From Macrobrachium rosenbergii (taxonomy: Eukaryota > Arthropoda > Malacostraca > Decapoda > Palaemonidae): a stretch of 64,000 nt of DNA. The notes under the pieces are model-generated. The model was not told the origin of the DNA, did not search any database, and worked only from the letters and a program-made list of their open reading frames with translations. Of the stretch, positions 52,147 to 64,000 are shown one piece after another (the stretch's first letter is position 1; each line of letters starts with the position of its first letter). A program made the translations under genes and the position numbers. The stretch lies in the NCBI RefSeq assembly GCF_040412425.1, contig NC_089743.1, positions 83,079,471-83,143,470 on the forward strand. Reading direction: 5' to 3'.

Positions 52147-55100
52147 CTAGAGAAAAAAACAGATGAATTAGAAAGATGCTTTTAAACTGTAAGGTCTGCT
52201 TAAAAACATTATAATCATAATCTTACTCTCATAGTTTTATCAAAACCTTTTCGTTATTACAATTGCTAGACTTTTATCCTAAAAATTTTTACTGATAATT
52301 TGTAAATATACTGTATCGTATGTTTGAGTTATAAAGGACAATTATAGCAAATTCTACTTGCCAACTAAAGGAACGACAAGTATAAATTACCTTTAGCAAT
52401 TAATACAGAAAATTTTGTATTTAATAAAATTTTTTTTCTCATGAAAATAAAATGCAATTAAGAATATAATTAAATCAGTTAAACTGATCAAATGATTTAA
52501 ACTGAAAAAACACCCAACACATTATTCTTCTTGTTTAATTTTGAAAAAAGGTTTACCTTACAAGAACTCTAGATTCTAATTTATTTCTCCATTAATGCTC
52601 AAACTAAGTGCAATTTTGACATTTTAATGATAAATTTCTAATTAAAGTTTATGATAAAAAATTTTGAGTTTTGAAAAATTTCTAACTAAAGTTTATGATA
52701 AAACAAATTTTGGTTTTGAAATAATAGGCTCACCGTTTTTTAATCTAATACACTTAACATGACCTTGGTAGTCATATCCCTAGCATATTTCAAAGTTTGC
52801 AAATACTTGTATGGAAGGTTAAGATTTTATTTTCAATTGTCAACTTCTAGTTTATAAACTGATTGATAATAAATTTCCAAGTTTAATTAACAAGCCTTAT
52901 AAATTTGAATTTGAGGTCTCATATACCATCCATAAGTGTAATTTCAATAAATAGTTAATGATTTCTAATATCCAAATTTCTATTGTTCACATACTCTCAT
53001 AGTGTATATATATAAATTCATACCTTATTATATTTTATGAAGGCATATTTTGTATCCTTTAGTCGTTCAATACATAGTGGATATATGATTGTGGTAATTA
53101 ATTCTATAAATTACATAATTTATAGCAAATTTATTTCTGATTATTTTTACATTTTATATATAATTTATTTCTGTAATAATTTTCAATCAAAGGTGTTGTG
53201 AGCAGGTGAGCTTACAACACGACCGGTACTTAACTACACCCTGTAAGTATCAATAGTGAACAACACAATGATGGACGGTACAAGAAACTGTCTTCTGGTC
53301 AATATCTTGGGCCTTGTATGCTTCAAAACAAAATCAATTACTCCAGCCTCAGCTTACGCTTAATATAGTTTCCATACATTTTAGTGACATTATTTAACAA
53401 AACTCGGCAAACTGCACTGATACCCATTTCACGAGATTAATGACTACTTAGTAACATCCTTAAACTGCACTAGGGAACTTTAGTATTAACGCATTAAGTA
53501 CACACATACACGCACACTTACCTTAGCTGAGGAGACGTCTTTGTCTGGTCAAGAGTTTCAGTTGATCTTACCACCAAGTCTCGGCAATGTTTTTGAAGGC
53601 CTTTTAATTCCATCTCAGCACTTGATAACGTCTGAAATAAAATGTAGACGTTGATACACACAAAAATGATAATTCACATGAATTTTATTTTGCAAAATAA
53701 TAATAATAATAATAATAATACACACACAAGAGAAACTACTTACTTTTGTAATGGCTTGCCAAGCTTGAGAATCTGGACTAAGTGAGGCCTCGAGATCCCT
53801 AGCAAGTCTTCTAAGGTGTGCTAGTCGTCGTTCACGTTCACTAAGCTCTTCGGAAGAACACGACTCATAACCAGAGGTACCCGAGTCACTGAGGCAATCA
53901 TCCCCAGAAGTACCCAGAGAAAGTGTTGACCCCTGAATATCCACTCCCTGTAAATATAAAATAATTTTAAAATTACAGTACAAAATAAACATATCTAATA
54001 CAATCTGCTGTACATTTTGTTTATATTGCTTTGTAATCTTGGTTGCTTAAAACTACACACACATTCTCCGAAAATGCTTACAATCACAGCAATGCCATTC
54101 GGAGGGCCACTGTTACTACATATCACCTCATGTCCCTTTGGCTAAGATGACATTCTATTGCCAGAGTTAGGCAAAAAATAATCGAGCCTGCCAATTAAGC
54201 ACTGATAAAAAAAGGGGCGAAATTAATTTCGTTCCCAACTTATTAAAAAAAATACATAACACTCATTTTTTTTCCTCACTGGCATTTAGCTTAACTGCAT
54301 CACACTTCCCTTCTGAACTAAAAACACTGGATTCTTAACAGCATTAGTTATTGCTAAATAACAAGTACAAAACACCCATTCACATTAAATTTTTAGTGAT
54401 TTGGTCTAGACCTTAATTCACTTTTCTATATGTTAAAATTAGGTTTTACTAAATTACGACATGTAACATTCATAACGGTTCCCAAAAGTAATATTAATAA
54501 AAACTATATAAATTTTTAGAACTATTATTTATATGGTCATTTTGCCCGGTCAGTGTAAACACACGCACACACACACAGAGTTTAATAGTTTTGCAGAGTT
54601 ATGAGGGACAAGTGGCCGAACAGGTGGTAGTGGTTTTAAGGGGGGGAGGGGGGGGCCCGTTCACTTAAGTAGTGTGGGAAGGTCGCTATTGCATGACCAG
54701 CATACTAATGAGAATTATAATGTTCAAACTGCTGGATTAACGTCACAAGAAAAAAAGTTACCACCTTTCATCTAAACTCGTATTTAAAGAAAATTTTACT
54801 TCTATTCGGTTCAATGCTTATTTCAATGCAAATTTGTAATGATTTCCTGAATCTGGGAGAAATGGTTTCAGCCAAAAAGAGAACTTCACAACAATGCCTT
54901 TGATTACAAGGAAAAGTTTTTAGTGATTATTAGGCCCCCCTTTCTTATTCAGTGCAATGAAGATTCCATCAAAATTACATAAATGCAACATCATTGGTAA
55001 TGATTTCCATAATCAAGAGAAAGTTTATCAACCAAAGACAACGGTATGGTACTTCAGAACGACAATTTTTATTACGGTAAGTGTGCTTGTGCAAATATTG

Positions 55101-57391
55101 AAATTTTCTAACATCTAGATACACTAAACAGTTTATTTTTTAAACATCTTTGATTATGAAGTTATCAAACCATAAACAACTACAAATGTTTAAAGTAATT
55201 TGTATTTTTCCTAGGATACAAATCTATGCTTTCATAAATGCATTTAGATTATCCAAAGTGATCAAACATTCATAAAGAACTGAGTCTAAAAAAGGCCATC
55301 ATCTTGTAAATACAGCTTTCACAGAATAAAATGCCCTAATGGAAAAAAAAAAAAATAAATAAAAAATAAAATAAAAAAGAGGACCATCCGCCACACTGTT
55401 CAACAGGCTAACTTACTGCACTTGGCAACTATCACTTGGCAATAAGTAAATTTTTCCCCTACTTATTCCTATTTACGTAAAACCTTTAGGCCCTTTCTGA
55501 GATCCACCTGATGCCATGGTTCCAACAAAATATATAAAACTGATGTATATTTTCAGACAAACTGTAGCCCTGTTATGAATTTTCTGAATGCGTTTTCCCT
55601 CATATTTTCAAATAAAACTTTGGAGTCCCACTATAGCTCTACCCAGACCCTACGGGCTGTGGTTTGAACTAACCTGAAGCTCAGCGATCTGGGTTTGTAG
55701 GTCTAGTGAAGATTTTTAAATCGCTCAACCTAATTTTCATTGTTCTAAAGATATATCCCCACTTAAAGAAGGCATGAACCCTTTTCAAAAACCTGGACCC
55801 CCTTCGACAAAAAAATGTTTTCTGCTCAGTTTGGATGAAATTGATTCCTGGTTCTGAGGAAGTTGGAAATGTGAAAAGATTGCACCTGACAGATACCAAA
55901 CAAACTGATAAAAATCAACTCATCAGCACACTCAGCTCCAGTGAGCTATTACGATAAACTCAGGCCAGGCAATATAACACAAATAATTCAAATTATGCAC
56001 CCTTATACAGTCAGTTCAAATACCTCTGGATATTGCCACGTTACTTGTGAAAAGTCAGTCAAGTAAAATGACATAAATTAAGTTTTACTATTTTCTTCTG
56101 GCAAGCGTTTCATTCCATTTCCCTTCCAGCAAGCACTCTCTGATACATGCAAGACTAGGAATACACTGGTCGTGCGCAAATTCTATAATCTTGACCAACA
56201 TATGATTACGAGTACCATCAAAAACACTAAATTACATCGTCATACCTGTGTCCTAGTGTGCTGAAGCACCAACTTCTTGCCAGGTTGTTGGCTTTTACAT
56301 CTTTCGTTTAGAAGCCGGGCCACATCCTGCATGGAGGCTGTCACGGAGTCTGTGAGCGAGCCAGTTTGTATGGCAGCATCAAGGACCTTGAGGGTATCCC
56401 CATCCTGACGCAGAGCTCGGGTCAGTTCCTCCGCTTCGGCTTCCCATAATTTCCATGTGGCTTCCAAACCCTCCAGCCGCGACACTTCATTCGATGCCCT
56501 ATTGGGATTGAAATATGTCATTATAAAAGGCTTGATGCATCTGGTGATAACTTTAACACAGCTTTCCTTGTATAAATGAGATACTAACAGAGTAGATGTC
56601 GTCAGTATGAGACAGGATAATGAGGTTAAAGGTATTGGTCACTCTCTCGATTGACCCCATGAGTATTTGATGAGTGGCCAATGTGGTCGAATCCATTTAT
56701 GTACACACTGTTGTGTAAAACAGCTAAAAAAAATTTTTCGGGTGAATATCCAAAATATAAACACAAATGTAAAGTTCTGAAAACAAATAATTTAAGGAAA
56801 TTTTGTAAGAATCCTAATCATATTCAAGTCACCCAATTACAAGAATTTTCAAGAGCTGCGAGGGCTGATTACTGAGTTTAGTGGTCTGGTTAAACTACTT
56901 ATCCTTTTAGGCGATGGCATATTAACACGACCAATTAATTTATAGAGAAAAAATTAACGTTAATATATTGAGCATGGAAGGAGGACATAACTGTCAACGT
57001 TAAATTGCAAAAAATTCTGGATACACTTACATCTTAAGTGTTATAATTTAGTAAATACACAAAAGAAATTACTAGAATGACATTGCTTACCGTCTATGGG
57101 CTTCGTCATATAAAATGTAGAGGTCATTCACTTCATCTTTCAGCTGGGCTAGGGAATATCCACTGTCTGTGAAGAATCTGTGTACTGCCAAATTCAGACT
57201 AGATACCTCGGCCTTTCGGGCCTTCACGTCCTCAAACAAAGCCTGTGATAGAAAAGTAAGCAAATTACAAATGTGATAAGTAACTTTCATGCGAAGCAAT
57301 AAAAATTTACCAAAGTTTATTCTGATGTACTGAAATCATTCATTTTCGATTGTTTCCAGTAAGGTGCACTCAACGTTTATGTACACAAATG

Positions 57392-57476
<85 letters not shown>

Positions 57477-60400
57477 ACATGTCAACAAACCCACATTAAA
57501 ATCTAAGAAAGCCAGACTACGATAAACCGCTAGGGATAGTAAACGTGTTGGTATGATGTATAAGCGGAACAGGAGGTGGCGTAGCGAGTCTGCATTCTTG
57601 CTTTGAACTATTAATGTACAAGACCTCCCGCAGGGGCCGTGCCCATCACCACCACCGACTTATCTTGAGTTCAGAAACTCTCAAATCTAAAATATGATTT
57701 TAAAGGATAAGACAACAATATACAATAAACTTTAAAAAAAATAGTAGAGTTCGATTGCATAGTTGTGTCAAATTACATAGAGCTAAAAATAACTTGTTAG
57801 TTTTCAGTTGACAAGTTGTCAATTTGTTACAAACAACTAACAATTTATAGGCTTTTCGGTCAATGGCATTGAACTGGGTAATTTACAATAAGTGACATTA
57901 ACAAACTACTAGATCCGTATGAATGCGGTAACCCATGGTTGCATGTGATAAGAAAATGTCAAGGCTTCGTTCAGAAGCGTAACGACCATCCCATCCAAGT
58001 ATACGCACTTAGCTTTCACCGAATTTTAAATAGTTACCAATTTAATGAACACATCTACCATACTGAGCTATGTCTGATGAATAAAAGACAAGCATTTGTT
58101 CAAGCGGCAAAAGGTAGCAACAGCCTAGGCAGAAAGTAATTGCTTAAAATCTTACGAATAAAGATTGGAAGTGAAGCAATTGCCGCAAATCAAAGCAAAA
58201 GCATTTGCTTAACGTTTGATACACTGGATAATATGATTTCCAACCGGCAACTTACTCCAAATATGAAATTCCATATCTGCAAAATAAAATGCTTTGACAA
58301 ACGTACACGACAACGCAAACAGTAGACGTACATTTACAGGGCATTACTTCTTTTTACTCTCTCCCTGAAGACAAGTCTAGGGTGAAGGGAGGGGCTTCGG
58401 TTACTCTCTCGCGCGTGGGACAGAATGAAACGAAAATAAGTAGATGGGGGATGCTTGACGGCAATATATTACTTCATGCTCCCCAGGATACGAACATTTG
58501 AATACTGCCGTTTATCGTTAGCATTATGTACTGTTATCTTCAAATATAAACCTCTTTAGTGTTATGCACGGAATTATCCATGCGTATCCCAATAATTTAT
58601 CATTTATCTATATGAAAACTACCTGACAGTAATTCAGTTATTGAGAAGGTATCATTACTAAGTTACTTGAGAGAGGAAATGGGTACATGCATACTGGTAA
58701 TCAGAAAGGAAAGCAAGGTACTACTGCGCATACTTAAATCAAATAAGAATTAAAATGTAAGTTTAACAATTTACAATCTACCAAGTAATATATTACTACT
58801 AATGTAAGTGAACCCTCCTGAGGAAAAGTACAATCAAAATCAAATTCGCCTGGCCTACCTTGCCACACTATCGATTAGATAAATCGCAAAAAGCTATATG
58901 GGTTTTCATGTTGAAAAGCTTTTACTTGAATGTTTAAATAAGATAAGGACACTACGTGGGTGTCAATTACAATTGCATATCCAAAGTATGCAAAATGACT
59001 TCCTAAAAGGAAGTATATCTTAGTTTTACCAGACCACTGAGCTGATTAACAGCTCTTCCTAAAGATTGCCAGGAAAGATAATCAAGAGCAAGGAGGCATC
59101 ACAAGATAACGAATACTACTAAAAAATGGACCTGGAAGGGTCATTTGTATGAGACCCCTGCTGTCAAATAAATTCAGACCAGGATCTTCATTTTTTTTAA
59201 AGTGAAGTCTACCTTATACATGAATTTCTTCCCACTTAAATGCAATAAAAAATATCAAATTAAACTCCCTAAAAACATAACTTTCAACTTTATCTAATAA
59301 TTACGTAAGTACATGTACTTCCTTATTGTAAAAAATACACTTTAATAAACATCAAGGCACAAATTTGACATACACCATAATTGCAGAGGACAACTGGCTA
59401 CTGGGTATCTGTTATAAAAAAATTGATATATATATAATTTATGTATAAACAAGAGCAAATTTAAGGAAATGAGCAATTCATTTCCAAGAGGACAATTACA
59501 AATTCGCAGTGAATGTAAATCGAAAAACAACAGCAATACGAGGGAAGGGAGCGAAAAAAGTAGATGAAAGGAAAGCGGTTACGGCTAGGGAAATGGGATG
59601 GTGGTTCAAGAGAACTCGATCCAAGTATTCAGTCATTTATTTAAACAAGCAATAAAAAATCTGGTTCTAATAATAAACCACCTTCACTTACAGATAATCG
59701 GTTTATTAAACTCTGGATGCTGGGAAAATACGCAGACCGCATCGTGTGTTACAAGATTCCCCTAGCAAGAACTCTATCTCGAAAGCAAATAAATATTAAG
59801 ACAAAAACCCAAGAAATCAATGAAAGTAATGGTTCTCAGTTCACCTGGTATGAGTATACATACAAAAATACATTACACATTCCATGTGTCTTACCTTAGC
59901 ATCTTGTAATTTGTGGGCGAGGTCCTTGGGAGTCTCAAGCGATTCTGTGTGCGAAGCATCCGAGGCTTGCTCAGCCAAATTCTCGAGAGTGAGACGAAGG
60001 TTTTTCACTTGGCGCTGCAGTTCGCGAATTTGGCTGCTCTGCCTCTGACGTTCCACCGCTTGTGCTTGTAAAACTTCCCATCTCTGCACGATGCCTGTAA
60101 AAATAAACGAAAATTCTTCAGTGCTAAATAAAGTTAACGTACACAAAGACATTCTTCAATGCTGACGACACAAAACTAATGTAAACAAAACGTTGCGAAT
60201 GTCATGCGCATGCTTAAAAAGTTCATCAACATGCTATTGGTCAATTTCCACTTTAACGTGATTTATCATTCAAGTCGACGAAACTAGTTTAAAACAGAAT
60301 CTATTCAGACCAGTGAATGAGGAAAACGAGTTTAGGTTAAACTTCACACACAGAAAAGGCCCTGCTGAAAGAAGAACCAAGCCTTAAACCTTACAATTAT

Positions 60401-60500
60401 TTGCAAGAAACTTACGACATAGAATTGGGTAGAACTTTCTTCTGGAGTAGTCACTCTCGTAACCTTCATCAATCACTCTCTGGCGATTGTATGGAGGCAT
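51882..60500 (-). CDS. klar: KASH-domain nuclear-envelope protein, klarsicht-like (7 coding exons, 422 aa model)
   Basis: Coding exons on the minus strand: 60500-60416, 60094-59895, 57242-57091, 56498-56246, 53947-53744, 53631-53522, 52146-51882. All introns are GT...AG, phases match at every junction, and the total is 1269 nt. Residues 1-28 are a short tyrosine/arginine-rich start. Residues 29-145 are helical and charged, likely coiled coil. Residues 147-230 resemble a spectrin repeat. Residues 231-260 are Ser/Asp-rich, and 267-334 are helical. Residues 335-375 are basic. A membrane segment lies at about 376-394, followed by a luminal tail ending G418-P-P-P-V422. Cys399 lies 23 residues before the last residue, the place of the nesprin Cys that disulfide-bonds SUN proteins. 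KASH proteins sit in the outer nuclear membrane and link nuclei to motors and cytoskeleton. The KASH call is firm; klarsicht rather than Msp300/nesprin-1 is inferred from the overall architecture. Confidence 0.85.
53522..53631 (-). CDS. klar: klar exon 6 (short helical exon)
   Basis: 110 nt, acceptor TTTTATTTCAG, donor AG|GTAAGT. Thirty-six codons plus two bases. The peptide begins TLSSAEMELKGLQKHCRDL and ends TKTSPQL; the hanging AG joins G of the last exon to give Arg. It has no long open frame of its own. It is placed because the exons on either side have incompatible phases and this one reconciles them exactly. Confidence 0.85.
53744..53947 (-). CDS. klar: klar exon 5 (Ser/acidic linker plus helix)
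   Basis: 204 nt, exactly 68 codons, phase 0 at both ends, acceptor ATATTTACAG, donor AAA|GTAAGT. The first half is Ser/Gly/Asp-rich (DCLSDSGTSGYESCSSEE), a likely phosphorylated linker. The second half is a basic-acidic helix (REREL-like, LRRLARDLEASL). An (AAT)n tract lies just inside the downstream 112 nt intron. Confidence 0.88.
56246..56498 (-). CDS. klar: klar exon 4 (spectrin-like repeat)
   Basis: 253 nt, acceptor CAATCCCAATAG, donor CAG|GTATGA. Eighty-four codons after one split base. The peptide has the Trp-containing helix pattern of spectrin repeats (LEGLEATWKLWEAEAEEL) and then a hydrophilic helix ending TRTQ. The following intron is 2298 nt. Confidence 0.88.
57091..57242 (-). CDS. 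klar: klar exon 3 (helical, spectrin-like)
   Basis: 152 nt, acceptor CTATCACAG, donor CG|GTAAGC. Fifty codons, beginning ALFEDVKARKAEV and ending YDEAHR, plus two bases that complete Arg with the next exon. The charged helical pattern with FTDSGYSLAQL resembles a partial spectrin repeat. The downstream intron is 592 nt; the upstream intron is 2652 nt and contains a (GA)n tract. Confidence 0.85.
57391..57473. repeat. (GA)n microsatellite in a klar intron
   Basis: About 80 nt of uninterrupted GA on the plus strand, inside the 2.65 kb intron between klar exons 2 and 3 and about 150 nt before the exon 3 acceptor. On the transcript strand it reads (CT)n and could add to a pyrimidine-rich region, but it is too far away to be the acceptor tract. 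Confidence 0.95.
59895..60094 (-). CDS. klar: klar exon 2 (coiled coil)
   Basis: 200 nt, from acceptor TTTTTACAG to donor AAG|GTAAGA. It encodes 66 full codons rich in Gln, Arg, Leu and Glu, beginning IVQRWEVLQAQ and ending KLQDAK. Leucine spacing suggests an amphipathic coiled coil. It starts with two bases of a split codon and ends in phase 0. The frame runs open into the intron for a short way, so splicing rests on the donor and on the phase match with the next exon. Confidence 0.85.
60416..60500 (-). CDS. klar: klar exon 1 (start codon exon of the short form)
   Basis: ATG at 60500-60498 opens 28 codons plus one base, then a GTAAGT donor. The peptide begins M-P-P-Y-N-R and contains DEGYESDYSRRKFYP. 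The single leftover C joins GC of the next exon to give Arg. An in-frame TGA lies upstream at 60548-60546, no other in-frame Met follows it, and no acceptor with a pyrimidine tract is seen. I therefore infer a true first coding exon. It could instead be an internal exon with a poor acceptor. It was too short to appear as an ordinary long open frame. Confidence 0.7.
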
Positions 60501-60841
60501 GATGATCTCGGCCCGATTTTTTTTTTTTTTTATATAAAATCCATTTCAGATTCTTCAAATGTCCATTTTCAATATACTAAAGAAACCTTTGCTTACACTG
60601 AAAATCACAGGCAAACACACGACTTTATGGTTACACCAGTCTCACACCTAGTAGTACCCACTAATTAGCCACATATCTCAGAAATCGTCCTTGACGTACG
60701 TTTTGGTATTGTATTTTCGTCAAATCTTGGTTTGTGATACATCTCAGATTAAATACATCGCAAAGGACAACTAAAATTTAAAGACTTGACTTATATTTAA
60801 TACAAGTAAAAAACTTTGGGAGTCGTTGTATAAACTGTATG

Positions 60842-60848
<7 letters not shown>

Positions 60849-60925
<77 letters not shown>

Positions 60926-60929
60926 ATAT

Positions 60930-61008
<79 letters not shown>

Positions 61009-61025
61009 ATATATTTATATATTTC
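60849..61025. repeat. (AT)n with TTATATAA breaks
   Basis: About 175 nt of AT with several small inverted breaks, between klar exon 1 and the LINE remnant. Confidence 0.95.
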
Positions 61026-61339
61026 TTTTATTTCAATACGGTCAGTTGGGAGTGTGTGATTACTGGCAAGTAAGAAGTGGGAATAAAAACACTAGGCGGT
61101 GGGATGAAGAAATTAGAGGTTACGAAATGAAAAAAAAAAAAAAACTTTTTGCAACTGCATGGAAGAACATGGAAGAAAATAAGTGATACGGTAGTCAGAG
61201 AGAGAGAGAGAGCAACTGGCTGTGAGAATCCAAGATATAAAAGGAAAGATGCTGTCTGCAGTGAAGGTAGTCTGGGTTAAGGAAAAGAAAATTCTGACGA
61301 TTGCTGAACAGGGGAGATAAACGAGAGGCAGAGCTGGCT

Positions 61340-62330
61340 CGAAAGAGTTAAAAGCATTAAGAAGCTGAAGAATGTAAAGACACCGGAGGCTAATAGGATT
61401 ATAGATAGCATGCTCTGGCAAAGCGCTGTATGTGTATGTGCGAGCGGCTGACCTTGGTTTGTAAGTTACGTAGAATGATAGAAAGGTTTTGAAGGTATTT
61501 GCGAATGACAGAAATGTTCCGTAGGAACAGGTGATGGATTTTAGTGCATAGTATTTCTTAGGGTACCTAGAAAGTTGTAAGGTATGATTCTGAATCAAAA
61601 ACTATGACAGATGGCAGATGGATTGTTGGCTGGGGAAGAAGAATATGGTTTTGACAAGGCAGAGGGTGTGTGATTCAAGTGTTTGTTATAAACCAGTCTA
61701 AAAGTAATGGGGAAAAGTTTTATGTGACATTCGGACACAAACAAATTTTATATTAGATTTGACAGATGCAAATGCAATGTGTTGAGTGTTAAGGTTGTAT
61801 GGTACAGATTAAAAGTTGAGAGTAATTTAAAGTTTTCATGATGAAAACGAAGCTAGAATTAGAACACACAGATAGAAGAGTGGTTGGTCTGGATTAAAAG
61901 TGGGCCAGAGACAAGGATTTCTTCATATCTTTACGTACTGTATGTAGAAGAGGTCAGAGAAACGAAATTAGAAGTGGCTGACTTTTGGAGAGAGTAAAGA
62001 TAAACTGCAGGAAAGTGTTTGAAATTGTTAGAAAGGTGAGGAAGTTGAGAATACCTGTAGAAGCGAACTGGAATAAAGTTATGAGATAACTAAACACCAA
62101 GAACATGTAGCAATGAATATTAATAAGGGTGCTGGAAGAATGGAAGCAGCTGATTCGTAAGGAAGGGCCTTTATTACCCCGATGGACCGAGAAGAAGAGA
62201 AAGATGTAGAGGTAAATGATGCCTATGTGCAGGGGGTCTGGCACACCTGTGTTGGTGGATAAAGGGACTAATGTCGGGGAAGTTTTTCACACGGTGGGTT
62301 CACCCGTGGATCAGCAGTAAATTAGGAGAG
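61340..62330 (+). pseudogene. non-LTR retrotransposon reverse transcriptase, heavily decayed
   Basis: In shifting frames: KKLKNVKTPEANRIIDSML (usual IKKGKAPGxDGIxxEML), WERLTLVCKL-like, FDRCKCNVLSVKVVWYRL (usual YDRVDRxxLWxVL), and GLKVGQRQGF (usual VGLRQGCxxSP). The 3' flank at 62.2-62.4 kb resembles a LINE 3' tail. It lies upstream of klar exon 1. Confidence 0.5.
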
Positions 62331-64000
62331 TGAGAACGCAAACTGTTTCTTTTCCGAGGCCATCCCCTGTTAAATAAAAACAGCTCGTGCTGAAAAGAAT
62401 GTAGTCCGTGGATACGTTTAAATCTGTCAACTTAAAGGAAAGGTTTCCAACGTAAATAGCTTCTGGGCGAAGAGAACACAAAGGCAATGTGATTTAAACA
62501 CGTGTCTCCGCCCCACCTCCAGCAAAGGAGGGGGAAGTTCAGGGGAAGTTGGTTAATCGAGGCCGACGTTAAGACCATAACGCTGGAAGTCGGGACGGAG
62601 GAAATGGAGTGGGGATGGGGGGCGGGTGATCTACTCTGTCTCGTCTCGACTGGATATCATTTTCACTTTATCGATTCCAACAGTAACCCTATACAGCGGT
62701 CTCGTCATATGCTGATCAACTTTTGCCCGAAAATATAACTTTAATTTAATCTTCGCGATATTTTTTAGAAAACAGGAAGGAAAAACTTACGGGAGACAAT
62801 AACGACATGAAAACAAAAGGGATCTAAAGCCTACAATCATGTAACTTTTGCTTCTCTCCCTTATGTGAAGTCCAGGTTATAATGCAATAATCCTGTATCT
62901 ACCTACACAGGTCTTAGGGACTGTTTGATTATGAAAATTTAGGTCTTGAAGGCCAAACGCCCGAGCAAAAAATAAACAGGGAAGCATGAAGAATCCGGGC
63001 AACTCTGAATTAGGGAGTAAGCCTGCCTCATGAAAGACAAAATTAGATGGGTTAGAGACAACACCAGGTTGTCAGTAAAATAAAAATGAAATGCCTAAAC
63101 GGCATGTTCTTATATGTAAAAAACTGCCTCTCGGATGGACGGAAAAATCAACGATATGTCACCATACGAACGGCAAAAGTTCGATCTTACATAAGTAAAC
63201 TGATAGGATTCACAACACGCCCGTTAAGGCCTTGTCCTTGAAGACGAGCAAAGTTTCTAAGTAAGCGCGACAGTCAGGCTTTCCCAACAAAACTGGCAGA
63301 AAACCCGTCATTGGATGTTTCTCACGCAGTGACCTACATGTGACATCACGCTATTCACTCCCTGGATAACCCTGATATGAATGGCAGGTAACCTTCGATT
63401 CAGCACAACCCAAATCCTTGTTATAATTGCCAAAAGCGTCCAAGTCCCCTCTCGGCAGTTAAGAAGACTTTCTTCTCTCAGATTTTTGAAATATAGCTTC
63501 TCTTAAAATGGATTGATAATTTGTTTCCAGGCTAGAAAACAACCATGGGGTTTCACCACACTGCACATATACACTCGCTAACGCAATGATACACGGAAAA
63601 TTATAACACGTATAAAAAGTTGACTTATTTTTCCCAGTACAGTATCGCTTATTCAGTCAGATCAAATTAAACCATTTGTCGAAGAGAACAAAGCTCCCGT
63701 TAATCATCCATGTTTCCAAGGCACAAGGAAGTCCACCATGTGAAAACAAAAGCCATACAAGTCACGACAGAAAAGATTCATTTTCCACTTCCCCAACTCA
63801 CAGTTGTAAACCCACGGGACGACATCTATTTGCAATTTGTATATAGCGTCCGGATATATAAAGATATAAAGAACCGCAGTTACCACTCTTCTAAATTCTC
63901 CGCCTCTGACACGAGTAAGAATACGAATCGCATTCAGAAGAGAAATTGCCAACTACGAAACCTCAAACGATTACCGGTGATCATCGGCCAACCAGTACAA
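62331..64000. other. no recognised feature
   Basis: Lies upstream of klar exon 1. Any further upstream klar exons were not found here and may lie beyond the window. Confidence 0.4.

Noticed and set aside
60528..60536. TATA box for klar
   Set aside because: Sequence fits, but AT-rich DNA makes it common and the implied 5' UTR is too short to accept without data.
61113..61598. 161-aa minus-strand open frame
   Set aside because: It is antisense to a decayed LINE and partly covers simple repeats; composition is not protein-like.
63704..63952. Further upstream klar exon in an 82-aa minus frame
   Set aside because: No coiled-coil or spectrin character and no splice sites that match exon 1.

Overview
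The window is nuclear DNA of an arthropod, most probably a decapod crustacean (shrimp, crab or crayfish). The reasons are extreme microsatellite density, especially (AT)n, (CT)n/(GA)n and (GT)n; a crowd of decayed Penelope-like, non-LTR, DIRS-like and hAT elements and tRNA-like repeats; and an arthropod-style KASH gene with AT-rich introns. The species cannot be named from sequence alone. There are no operons, CRISPR arrays or credible stand-alone RNA genes.

One host gene is convincingly supported: a klarsicht/nesprin-type KASH protein on the minus strand at 51,882-60,500. I assembled seven coding exons by hand. All six introns are GT...AG, every codon phase fits across the junctions, and the model gives a 422-residue protein: a short N-terminus, two coiled-coil or spectrin-like exons, a Ser/acidic linker, and a C-terminal KASH domain ending in G-P-P-P-V. 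The KASH domain anchors such proteins in the outer nuclear membrane, where they bind SUN proteins.

Layout. 1-6 kb: microsatellites and mostly unrecognised DNA. 6.2-7.0 kb: a minisatellite of about 32 bp units. 7.9-8.8 kb: a Penelope-like 3' end and a LINE tail. 12.46-12.99 kb: five (CT)n-plus-spacer units. 16.83-19.12 kb: a broken Penelope-like element with an inverted second copy of its 3' end. 19.23-23.73 kb: a 4.5 kb hAT element set between (AT)n tracts, with CCGATA subterminal repeats and a decayed BED-finger transposase that seems to have had an intron. 26-32 kb: three hairpin repeats, SINE tails and a LINE tail. 32.7-39.0 kb: non-LTR reverse transcriptase remnants, including an inverted pair 5 kb apart that flanks a palindromic tRNA-like repeat cluster. 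39.3-40.7 kb: DIRS-like remnant. 41.4-42.65 kb: an unclassified multicopy-element ORF interrupted by a SINE. 43.47-44.8 kb: a second palindromic tRNA-like repeat array. 47.7-48.5 kb: short tandem duplications. 51.9-60.5 kb: the KASH gene. 61.3-62.3 kb: another LINE remnant.

Apart from the KASH gene, every protein-like signal found belongs to mobile elements and all are broken. Most long open frames are artefacts of AT, CT or GT repeats. The points most worth checking are the apparent short KASH isoform, the inverted Penelope structure with hammerhead-like 3' motifs, and the two tRNA-like arrays built on the same minus-minus-plus-plus plan. Family assignments were made by eye from remembered motifs, not by database search.
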